Assembly (NCBI GenBank): GCA_023430845.1
Contig: JAEYYJ010000321.1
Location: 1-5,423, forward strand
Direction of reading: 5' to 3'
DNA: 5,423 nucleotides
Origin: Pseudomonadota bacterium
GTDB taxonomy: Bacteria > Pseudomonadota > Alphaproteobacteria > Rhizobiales > Hyphomicrobiaceae
The notes beneath the pieces were generated by a model that was not told the origin of the DNA, made no database searches, and saw only the letters and a list, made by a program, of their open reading frames with translations. Positions 1-4,899 of the stretch are shown here, in pieces. Within the stretch, counting starts at the first letter, position 1. Every line of letters starts with the position of its first letter. Position numbers and translations under genes: made by a program.

Positions 1-497
1 CCTTCGAGGATCAGGCCAGCATGACTGATCCACGAGATGATACGGCGTGCGATGACCGCGTGTGGATCGGTGCGCATGAAGGTGAGCGCATTGCGCTGGA
101 GCCATTCGGCGACGAGACGGCGCGCCATGGCGTAGGCGGCATCGCTGTTCGCGGCGCGCAGGTCACGCAGCCAGCCGAAACCGTTGAGCTCGCGCGCCCA
201 CGCCGGCGTCGGCGGCAGCAGCGCGAAAGGCGAGTGGCCATTGAGGTCGACGATGGCGCCGCCTAGGCCGAGCTGACCGGCGGCGAGTTCTTCGAAAAGG
301 CTCGGATCGGGCGTGCGCAGGTCCGGCGGAACGATCAGCAGCTCGTCGGCGATGGCAGGGCCTGCGAGCCACCGCAGCGCGCGCGTGCGCATGGCCCGGC
401 TCACGGCGCGGCGCCGGGTCCGCGCCATGGCCAGGCGCGCAAGATGCAGGCGCTCGCCCGGCGTCAGCCTGATCATCGACCGCAACCCAGATGCCAT
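1..497 (-). CDS. Heparinase II/III family protein, N-terminal part (runs off left edge)
   Basis: The minus-strand frame from an ATG at 497 stays open to the window edge, giving 165 residues with no stop; the C-terminal part is missing. The N-terminus is basic (MASGLRSMIRLTPGERLHLA, then an Arg-rich helix to about residue 45). It continues with ADELLIVPPDLRTPDPS (50-66), a Gly-rich stretch GQLGLGGAIVDLNGHSPF (74-91), LNGFGWLRDLRAA (104-116) and RRIISWISHAGLILE (151-165). This order matches, from memory, the N-terminal helical region of Rhizobiales 'heparinase II/III family' proteins of about 550-600 residues; the lyase domain would lie off the window. Family members cleave acidic polysaccharides by beta-elimination, but the substrate here is unknown. 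ATG 497 is preceded by GGGGGA three bases upstream and an in-frame TAA at 522-524. An ATG at 476 (MIRLTPGERL) is an alternative start. The downstream partner is not visible. Confidence 0.85.
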   Translation of the reverse strand, partial: MASGLRSMIRLTPGERLHLARLAMARTRRRAVSRAMRTRALRWLAGPAIADELLIVPPDLRTPDPSLFEELAAGQLGLGGAIVDLNGHSPFALLPPTPAWARELNGFGWLRDLRAANSDAAYAMARRLVAEWLQRNALTFMRTDPHAVIARRIISWISHAGLILE

Positions 498-512
498 TTG
501 TCCCCCACTGCT

Positions 513-542
513 CCGATATCCTTATCACCAGAATGATGGCAA
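513..542 (-). promoter_or_regulatory. Possible promoter of the heparinase-like gene
   Basis: On the minus strand, TTGCCA (542-537) and TATCGG (518-513) are separated by 18 bases. They would start transcription near 506, just ahead of the purine-rich GGGGGA and the ATG at 497. Both boxes deviate from consensus, so this is a weak call. The 80-base gap between this gene and the ArsR-type stop (498-577) has no convincing terminator: only a 4-bp GGGC/GCCC stem without a T-run. Confidence 0.3.
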
Positions 543-577
543 GGCGTGGGGCAAGCGCCCGGCAGACGGCAATCGGG

Positions 578-901
578 TCAGCGCTCCAGAGTTTTTTTCA
601 GTTTAGCGAGCATCTCGACGCTGCGGGCCGCATAGGGGCCGATCCACCGGTCGTGAATGTGTTTGATCGGCAACGGGTTGAGATGATTCCAGCGCAGGCG
701 GCCGGCGCGGCGAACGATGACGAGTTCGGCTTCCTCCAACACCTTGAGGTGCTGCATCACGGTGCACCGGTCGAGCTCTGGAAAGCGCGTGCAGAGCGCA
801 CCTGTCGTCTGTGGCTCGTCCTTCAGGGCATCGAGAATGGCGCGTCGCGTCTCTGCTGCCAGCGCTTTGAAAATACGATCGTTTGCCGCCTCACTGGACA
901 T
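578..901 (-). CDS. ArsR-family winged-helix transcriptional repressor
   Basis: A 107-residue DNA-binding protein, typical length for ArsR/SmtB. It begins MSSEAANDRIFKALAAETRR, the usual 'lFkALad.tRr.IL' first helix, followed by DALKDEPQTTGALCTRFPEL (25-43). The recognition helix is at about DRCTVMQHLKVLEEAELV (44-61), and the wing is VIVRRAGRLRWNHLNP (61-76). The classic metal-site motif ELCVCDL is absent. Two cysteines (C37, C46) lie at or next to the recognition helix. The subgroup resembles ArsR-type regulators divergent from SRPBCC/AHSA1 genes, which is the arrangement here. I prefer the ATG at 901. In-frame starts at 919 (ATG) and 934 (GTG) add up to 11 residues, but they would pass through the operator-like repeat and none has a Shine-Dalgarno. 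It probably represses itself and the neighbour; the inducer is unknown. Confidence 0.9.
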   Translation of the reverse strand: MSSEAANDRIFKALAAETRRAILDALKDEPQTTGALCTRFPELDRCTVMQHLKVLEEAELVIVRRAGRLRWNHLNPLPIKHIHDRWIGPYAARSVEMLAKLKKTLER

Positions 902-911
902 GTTATAGATA
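883..911 (+). promoter_or_regulatory. Possible promoter of the SRPBCC gene
   Basis: TTGCCG (883-888) and TAGATA (906-911) are 17 bases apart, the ideal sigma-70-type spacing. The -10 box lies inside the inverted repeat at 900-919, so a repressor bound there would occlude it. The -35 box lies within the 5' coding end of the divergent repressor gene. Confidence 0.4.
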
Positions 912-919
912 TATAACAT
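900..919. promoter_or_regulatory. Perfect inverted repeat, probable ArsR-type operator
   Basis: ATGTTATA (900-907) and TATAACAT (912-919) are exact reverse complements separated by GATA. An AT-rich 8-4-8 palindrome between an ArsR-type gene and its divergent neighbour is a standard place and form for the repressor's own operator. The left arm overlaps the start codon of the repressor gene (899-901), and the site overlaps possible -10 boxes for both directions. Binding here would block both genes. The symmetry is visible directly; the role is inferred. Confidence 0.65.
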
Positions 920-937
920 AATAGGGACATCCACAAG
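909..937 (-). promoter_or_regulatory. Possible promoter of the ArsR-type gene
   Basis: On the minus strand, TTGTGG (937-932) and TATATC (914-909) are 17 bases apart. Transcription would begin near 902-901, at the ATG of the repressor gene, giving a leaderless or nearly leaderless mRNA. This fits the lack of any Shine-Dalgarno before that ATG. The -10 box is inside the inverted repeat, consistent with autorepression. Confidence 0.35.
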
Positions 938-943
938 ACGCGT

Positions 944-950
944 AGGAGGA
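944..950 (+). promoter_or_regulatory. Strong ribosome binding site of the SRPBCC gene
   Basis: AGGAGGA lies four bases before the ATG at 955, a near-perfect anti-16S complement. It fixes the start and contrasts with the absent site of the divergent repressor gene. Confidence 0.85.
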
Positions 951-954
951 AGTC

Positions 955-1422
955 ATGGAGTTGAAGTTCAAGGTTTCCGCACGGATCGCGAAGCCGGTCG
1001 CCGACGTGTTCGAGGCCGTGGCCAATCCAACGGAGCTGTCCCGCTATTTCACGACCGGCGGCGCGAAGGGGCGTCTCGAGACTGGAGCGACAGTGATGTG
1101 GGAGTTCGGCGATTTTCCCGGCGCCTTCCCCGTCGACGTGGCGGAGGTCGTCGAGAACGAGCGGATCGTGTTGCGCTGGGCGGCGGACGACGGCGATCCT
1201 ATCCCCGGGCAATCGGCGGGCTATCAGACCACGGTCACGATGGCCTTCGAGCCTCTCGACGACGGCCGCACGCTCGTGACCATCAGCGAGGAAGGCTGGC
1301 GCGGGACGCCGGGCGGGCTCAAAGCCTCATACAACAATTGCGGCGGGTGGATGCAGATGCTCTGCGCAATGAAGGCGCACCTGGATCACGGCATCAATCT
1401 GCGTGAGGGCATGTTTAAGTAG
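955..1422 (+). CDS. SRPBCC (AHSA1/START-like) domain protein
   Basis: A 155-residue cytoplasmic protein, the usual size for a single SRPBCC domain (helix-grip fold with a deep hydrophobic pocket). Recognisable parts are MELKFKVSARIAKPVADVFEAV (first strand and helix, 1-22), ELSRYFTTGGAKG (27-39), the strand GATVMWEFGDFPGAFPV (44-60), NERIVLRWA (68-76), TLVTISEEGWRGTPGGL (106-122) and NNCGGWMQMLCAMKAHLDHGINLREGMF (127-154), the long C-terminal helix. The C-terminal pattern 'NC.GW.QMLC..KA.L..GINLREG' is characteristic of a conserved subfamily often encoded beside ArsR-type regulators. The ligand or reaction is unknown; SRPBCC proteins bind hydrophobic small molecules or act as AHA1-like co-chaperones. 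Cys129 and Cys137 are conserved in my recollection of the subfamily. Expression is probably controlled through the inverted repeat at 900-919. Its stop lies 6 bases from the end of the convergent secreted-protein gene, with no terminator between them. Confidence 0.88.
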   Translation: MELKFKVSARIAKPVADVFEAVANPTELSRYFTTGGAKGRLETGATVMWEFGDFPGAFPVDVAEVVENERIVLRWAADDGDPIPGQSAGYQTTVTMAFEPLDDGRTLVTISEEGWRGTPGGLKASYNNCGGWMQMLCAMKAHLDHGINLREGMFK

Positions 1423-1428
1423 GCGATC

Positions 1429-1866
1429 TCATCTCCCGCCGCGACCGCCGCCGCCGCCGATCAAGCCCGCCCCTCCGGAGCGCGGGACGTGGATCAGATG
1501 ACCGCCGCCGTGGCGACGATGATGCCTGAAGCGACGATCCTTGAGCGCATTGCCGGGATAAAAGCCGCCGCCGTAGCCGAATCGTACGTCGGCCGGTTCT
1601 GCCTCGGTGATGGTCTGGTGGTGATGGACCGTGACGTTACGCTCCTCGATCGTCAGATTAAGCGGCGTCTTGCCATCCGGATTGATGATGATCTGGCTGT
1701 GTGGCGGCAGCGGGCGGAACACGCGCACACCTTCCTCGATGGTCACCGTGGCGCCGTAGAAGGGGCGCGTCTCGATACGCGTGAGCGAGGCTGCTGCGGC
1801 GGCGCTGGCGCCGGCGGTCAGCAGGACGAGGCTGAGCAGGGAGGTCGACAGCAGCGGACGGTGCAT
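1429..1866 (-). CDS. Small secreted His/Gly-rich protein of unknown function
   Basis: The 145-residue product from ATG 1866 starts with a clear Sec signal peptide: MHRP, a hydrophobic core LLSTSLLSLVLLTAGA (5-20), and an Ala-rich cleavage region around ASAAAAAS (20-27). The mature part has a compact region with SLTRIETRPFYGATVTIEEG (27-46) and VRVFRPLPPHSQIIINPDGK (48-67). Next comes a His-rich stretch (HHHQT at 81-85; RRFRHHRRHGGGHLIH at 111-126) and a Gly tail GGAGLIGGGGGRGGR (131-145). It is presumably periplasmic or secreted. I know no characterised homologue; similar 'YGATVTIEEGVRVFRPLPP' proteins are annotated hypothetical. The histidine clusters suggest metal binding only as inference. 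ATG 1893 would add nine residues before the signal peptide and lacks a ribosome site. ATG 1866 has GGAG ten bases upstream. It lies 84 bases downstream of fmt on the same strand. Confidence 0.75.
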   Translation of the reverse strand: MHRPLLSTSLLSLVLLTAGASAAAAASLTRIETRPFYGATVTIEEGVRVFRPLPPHSQIIINPDGKTPLNLTIEERNVTVHHHQTITEAEPADVRFGYGGGFYPGNALKDRRFRHHRRHGGGHLIHVPRSGGAGLIGGGGGRGGR

Positions 1867-1928
1867 GACGCTACAACTCCAACTGGAATACATAAGTGGA
1901 CGATACTACCTGCGCCGCTGAAGGATGC

Positions 1929-1945
1929 GTTAAGAATTTGGTAAC
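1929..1945. promoter_or_regulatory. Near-consensus CtrA-like box upstream of the secreted-protein gene
   Basis: Read on the plus strand this is TTAA, seven bases, GTAAC (1930-1945). On the minus strand it is TTAC, seven bases, TTAAC (1944-1929). Each orientation has a single mismatch from the alphaproteobacterial CtrA consensus TTAA-N7-TTAAC. It lies between fmt and the secreted-protein gene, 63 bases before the latter's start. Such AT-rich matches also occur by chance, so the call is tentative. Confidence 0.2.
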
Positions 1946-1950
1946 AATGC

Positions 1951-2901
1951 TTAATGCTTTGCAGCATCTGCAACGCGTGCGCGCAGCCCAGCCGGCAGTG
2001 CGAACCCGCGCAGCAGTTCTCCCAGGCTCATGGGCCGCTTGCCAGCGCGCTGCACCTCGATGAGGCGGACGGCAGCGGAGCCACAGGCGATCGTTCCGAC
2101 GTCATCGATGAATGTGCCGGGATCGCCTGAGCCGTCTGCGAGCGCGGCGCGCAGCACCTTGATCCGCTCGATACGCCCCTCATTCATGATCTCGAGATAG
2201 GCGCCCGGCCATGGCGAGAGACCATGGATCTGATTGCGCACCTCGACCGCTGAGCGCGTCCAGTCGATCTGAGCCTCGGCTTTCTCGATCTTGGCCGCAT
2301 AGGTCACGCCTTCGACCGGCTGCGGCGTACATGCCAGCGCGCCGCGCTCCAATGTGTTCAGCACATCGACCATGAGGGTGGCACCTCGCGCGGCCATGAG
2401 ATCGTGCAGCTTGCCCGCCGTCATGTCCGGGTCGATCGTGAGCGGTTCGTGCGCGCACACCGGCCCCGTATCGAGACCTTCATCCATGCGCATGATGCTC
2501 GCTGCGGTCTGCGTATCCCCGGTCATGATCGCGCGCTGAATGGGCGCAGCGCCCCGCCAGCGGGGGAGCGCCGAAGCATGAAGATTGAAACACCCGAAGC
2601 GCGGGGCTTCGAGGATCGGTCGGGGGAGAATGAGGCCATAGGCCACCACGACGGCGGCATCGGCGTCATGTGCCGCGAAAGCCGCCTGGGCCGTAGGATC
2701 GCGCAGCGTGCGCGGCGTGAGGACTGGAATGCCCGCCGTTTCGGCGAATTTGTGGACGGGCGATCTCTGCTCATGCATCCCGCGCCCGGCCGGGCGCGGC
2801 GGCTGGGAATAGACGGCAGCGATCGTATGACCGGCTTCAGCGATGGCCGCGAGCGTCGGAACCGAGAAATCCGGCGTGCCCATGAAAACGATGCGCAGCA
2901 T
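1951..2901 (-). CDS. fmt: Methionyl-tRNA formyltransferase
   Basis: The enzyme transfers a formyl group from 10-formyltetrahydrofolate to Met-tRNA(fMet) in the cytoplasm, making the initiator tRNA for translation. The product has 316 residues, normal for Fmt. The N-terminal Rossmann-like domain opens MLRIVFMGTPDFSVPTLAAI (1-20). The catalytic triad is visible: Asn106 and His108 in FNLHASALPRWRGAAP, with the SALPRWRGAAP loop at 110-120, and Asp144 in MDEGLDTGP. The C-terminal OB-like tRNA-binding domain starts near residue 205 (AAKIEKAEAQIDW, then RNQIHGLSPWPGAY). ATG 2901 is chosen because GGAG sits nine bases upstream and the family begins MLRIVFMGTP; ATG 2907 and TTG 2916 are weaker. It lies 65 bases downstream of def, probably in the same transcript. 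No terminator follows its TAA. Confidence 0.98.
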   Translation of the reverse strand: MLRIVFMGTPDFSVPTLAAIAEAGHTIAAVYSQPPRPAGRGMHEQRSPVHKFAETAGIPVLTPRTLRDPTAQAAFAAHDADAAVVVAYGLILPRPILEAPRFGCFNLHASALPRWRGAAPIQRAIMTGDTQTAASIMRMDEGLDTGPVCAHEPLTIDPDMTAGKLHDLMAARGATLMVDVLNTLERGALACTPQPVEGVTYAAKIEKAEAQIDWTRSAVEVRNQIHGLSPWPGAYLEIMNEGRIERIKVLRAALADGSGDPGTFIDDVGTIACGSAAVRLIEVQRAGKRPMSLGELLRGFALPAGLRARVADAAKH

Positions 2902-2966
2902 GTTCATAGGCTCCAAGATCGAGGCGACCCGCTCTCGCCTGCCAGCGCGAGCGAAGCAAACAAATC

Positions 2967-3485
2967 CTAGGCGGCAGGGCCGTCCTTTGCCTGCTTACGA
3001 AAGCGCCGCACGATGATGTCACGCTTCAGGCGGGTCAGAAAGTCGATGATCAACTTGCCGTCGAGATGATCCATCTCATGTTGGATGGCGGTCGCAAGCA
3101 GACCGTCCGCGGTGAGCTCCTGCCGTGCGCCAGCGCGATCCGTATAACGCACGGTCAGCGATGAGGGCCGCTCGATCTCGATGCGCACGTCGGGAATGGA
3201 GAGGCACCCTTCCTCGTGCATCCGCATTTCGCCGCCGAGCGAGACGATCTCCGGATTGATCATGGCGATCGGCTGCTTCTCATCCTCCTTGTCGGTGACA
3301 TCGAGGACGAGGAGACGGCGCGGCACACCGACCTGCACGGCAGCGAGCCCCACGCCCGGCGCCGCGTACATGGTTTCCAGCATGTCGTCGATGAGCTGGT
3401 TCAGCTCGCCGTCCACACGCTCGATGGGCGCCGAGGGCTGACGCAGCAGGGGATCGGGCAGGATGATGATCGGAAGTTTGGCCAT
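2967..3485 (-). CDS. def: Peptide deformylase
   Basis: A cytoplasmic metalloenzyme that removes the formyl group from N-formylmethionine of nascent proteins, the step complementary to Fmt. At 172 residues it has the usual length. All three signature motifs are intact: GVGLAAVQ (44-51), EGCLS (92-96, metal ligand Cys94) and QHEMDH (135-140, ligands His136 and His140, catalytic Glu137). The complete set fits an active type 1 deformylase. ATG 3485 (MAKLPIIILPDPLLRQ) fits the family. An ATG at 3527 would add 14 residues, but it lies upstream of the best promoter and so would not be transcribed from it. There is no clear Shine-Dalgarno, which is discussed with the promoter. It forms a def-fmt pair and is divergent from the protease/RimK-like gene. 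Confidence 0.98.
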   Translation of the reverse strand: MAKLPIIILPDPLLRQPSAPIERVDGELNQLIDDMLETMYAAPGVGLAAVQVGVPRRLLVLDVTDKEDEKQPIAMINPEIVSLGGEMRMHEEGCLSIPDVRIEIERPSSLTVRYTDRAGARQELTADGLLATAIQHEMDHLDGKLIIDFLTRLKRDIIVRRFRKQAKDGPAA

Positions 3486-3491
3486 GCCGCT

Positions 3492-3520
3492 CAGATAGGC
3501 AACACGGCCGTCCCGGTCAA
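3492..3520 (-). promoter_or_regulatory. Sigma-70-type promoter of def (and fmt)
   Basis: On the minus strand, TTGACC (3520-3515) and TATCTG (3497-3492) are separated by exactly 17 bases. Only AGCGGC lies between the -10 box and the def ATG at 3485, so transcription should begin at or next to the start codon. This would give a leaderless transcript and explain the missing ribosome site. It also argues against translation from the ATG at 3527. Confidence 0.55.
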
Positions 3521-3550
3521 TTGTCATTCCGGCGGATCGCCATCCTATCG
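3521..3550 (+). promoter_or_regulatory. Weak candidate promoter for the protease/RimK-like gene
   Basis: TTGTCA (3521-3526) directly abuts the def -35 box on the other strand. CTATCG (3545-3550) follows after 18 bases and contains only a poor -10 match. If real, the leader would be about 95 bases, and the two divergent promoters would compete for polymerase at their touching -35 boxes. The tandem CCTATCG/CCTATCA at 3544-3557 is also here. Confidence 0.2.
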
Positions 3551-3651
3551 CCTATCATATGGTAAGCACCGGGTTTGCGTTGCGCGGGCGCTCTCTCTGG
3601 GTTACCTGCTCGGCAGACCGATCCGGCAACCGCGAAATTGAGGAAAAGGAC

Positions 3652-4899
3652 GTGTCTGAGGCCTTCGTGCTCGGCTGGGAGGAATGGGTCGGCCTTCCCG
3701 ACCTCGGCCTGCCTGCGGTCAAGGCCAAGGTCGACACCGGCGCCAAGACTTCCGCGCTGCACGCCTTCTTCGTCGAGCCGTATGGATCCGCCGCGCGGCG
3801 CATGGTGCGCTTCGGTGTGCACCCTATACCTGGCCGCAATGACGTCGAGGTCATCTGCACCGCCGAGGTCATCGATCATCGCGAGGTGACGAGCTCCAAT
3901 GGCGAGCGCGAGATGCGCCACGTCATCCGCACCTCGCTCAAGCTCGGTGAGCGGACCTGGCCGATCGAACTCACGCTCACCAACCGCGAGGCTATGAGCT
4001 ATCGCATGCTCATCGGCCGCCAGGCCATTCAGGACGACATGCTGGTCGATCCGGCGACCTCCTTCCGCCAGCCGCGTCTCAGCTATCGTCTCTACGAAAT
4101 CCCAACGCGCACCGCCGACGATCGCCGCTCGCTCACCATCGGTCTCCTCACGCGTCGGCCCGACAACGCCACCAACCGGCGTATACAGCGCGTCGCTGAG
4201 CGGCGCGGCCACAAGCTCATCATGGTGGACCGGGATCGCGTTTCGCTCTTCATCGACACGAGTGATCCGGCGATCCTGCTCGACGGATCATCGGTGCCCC
4301 ACTGCGATGCACTGATCGTGCGGCCAGGGCGCGGTACGCCGACATTCTCGGCCGCCGTCGCACGCCAATTCGAGACGCTCGGCGCCGTCGTCGTCAATGG
4401 TCCAGATGCGCTGTTGCGCGTCGCCGATCCCCTTGCGACGCGTCAGCTTCTTGCGCGCGCTGGCATTCCAGTGCCGGCTGCGGCAGTCAGTAGCGCGGCT
4501 GCCAACCCGGATGCGGCCGACCGGCATCTTTTCGCGGAAGGTTTCGGTGGCCAGGCGCTAGGACTTCTCGTGCGCCATACGGTCGTTGGCAGCCGTGCCG
4601 TCGCCGCGATGTCGCGACGTGTGCGCGGTCGTGATGACATAGACAGCGAGGGCGAGTGGCGCACGGACGATGGTGCCGCCGTCGAAGCGACGCGTGGCGT
4701 GGCCGAGCAGGTCGTGCACGTTCTCGGTCTCGAGCTTGCCGGTGTCGATGTCATTGCCGCGCGCCAAGGCCCGATCGTGGTCGGCGTAACGGTCGCGCCA
4801 GCGATCTCGCTCGCCGAGCGCATTACTGGCGCTGCGATTTCCGAGTCGATCGTCGTCTACATCGAGCAGACGGCCCGCGCTATCACGAGAAATCAATAA
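3652..4899 (+). CDS. Retropepsin-like 'ATP-dependent zinc protease' domain fused to a degenerate RimK-type ATP-grasp
   Basis: The 415-residue product has two parts. Residues 4-150 match the RimK/LysX-associated 'zinc protease' family (Pfam Zn_protease): FVLGWEEWVGLPDLGLP, KAKVDTGAKTSALHA with the aspartic-protease-like DTGA at 28-31, and YRMLIGRQAI (117-126). Residues 160-275 align with the RimK N-terminal domain: LTIGLLTRRP, ERRGHKLIMVD (183-193), PHCDALIVRPG (216-226), ARQFETLGAVVVNGPDALLRVADPLATRQLLARAGIPVP. Residues 292-412 resemble the RimK C-terminus (HTVVGSRAVAAMSRR, LGLELAGVDVIAARQGPIVVGVTVAPA). About 40 residues carrying the family's ATP-binding Lys and GTQGIG loop are missing after residue 280, and the metal-binding EVNASPG is replaced by GVTVAPA. 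RimK adds glutamates to ribosomal protein S6 C-termini; ligase activity is doubtful here. GTG 3652 has GAGGA seven bases upstream. ATG 3559 would add 31 unlikely residues without a ribosome site. Confidence 0.85.
   Translation: MSEAFVLGWEEWVGLPDLGLPAVKAKVDTGAKTSALHAFFVEPYGSAARRMVRFGVHPIPGRNDVEVICTAEVIDHREVTSSNGEREMRHVIRTSLKLGERTWPIELTLTNREAMSYRMLIGRQAIQDDMLVDPATSFRQPRLSYRLYEIPTRTADDRRSLTIGLLTRRPDNATNRRIQRVAERRGHKLIMVDRDRVSLFIDTSDPAILLDGSSVPHCDALIVRPGRGTPTFSAAVARQFETLGAVVVNGPDALLRVADPLATRQLLARAGIPVPAAAVSSAAANPDAADRHLFAEGFGGQALGLLVRHTVVGSRAVAAMSRRVRGRDDIDSEGEWRTDDGAAVEATRGVAEQVVHVLGLELAGVDVIAARQGPIVVGVTVAPAISLAERITGAAISESIVVYIEQTARAITRNQ

Noticed and set aside
163..528. Open minus-strand frame of 121 codons at the left end
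   Set aside because: It is a different frame of the same strand as the heparinase-like gene, gives Ala/Arg/Pro-rich sequence, and the other frame matches a family.
2902..2966. Imperfect stem (CGCTCGC with GCGAGAGCG on the minus strand) between def and fmt
   Set aside because: The stem has a two-base bulge and no T-run, so it is not a convincing terminator or attenuator. It could modestly affect fmt mRNA processing, but nothing supports it.
2404..2970. Open plus-strand frame of 188 codons
   Set aside because: It is antisense to fmt, which has a full catalytic triad. The translation is Arg/Gly-rich low-complexity text with no family signature.
3550..3562. Near-palindrome around CATATG upstream of the protease/RimK-like gene
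   Set aside because: The symmetry beyond the central six bases is broken, and there is no regulator gene nearby to pair it with.
3517..4212. Open minus-strand frame of 231 codons
   Set aside because: It is antisense to the protease/RimK-like gene, whose domains are recognisable, and overlaps the def promoter and 5' end. Its composition is an artefact of high GC, with no recognisable domain.
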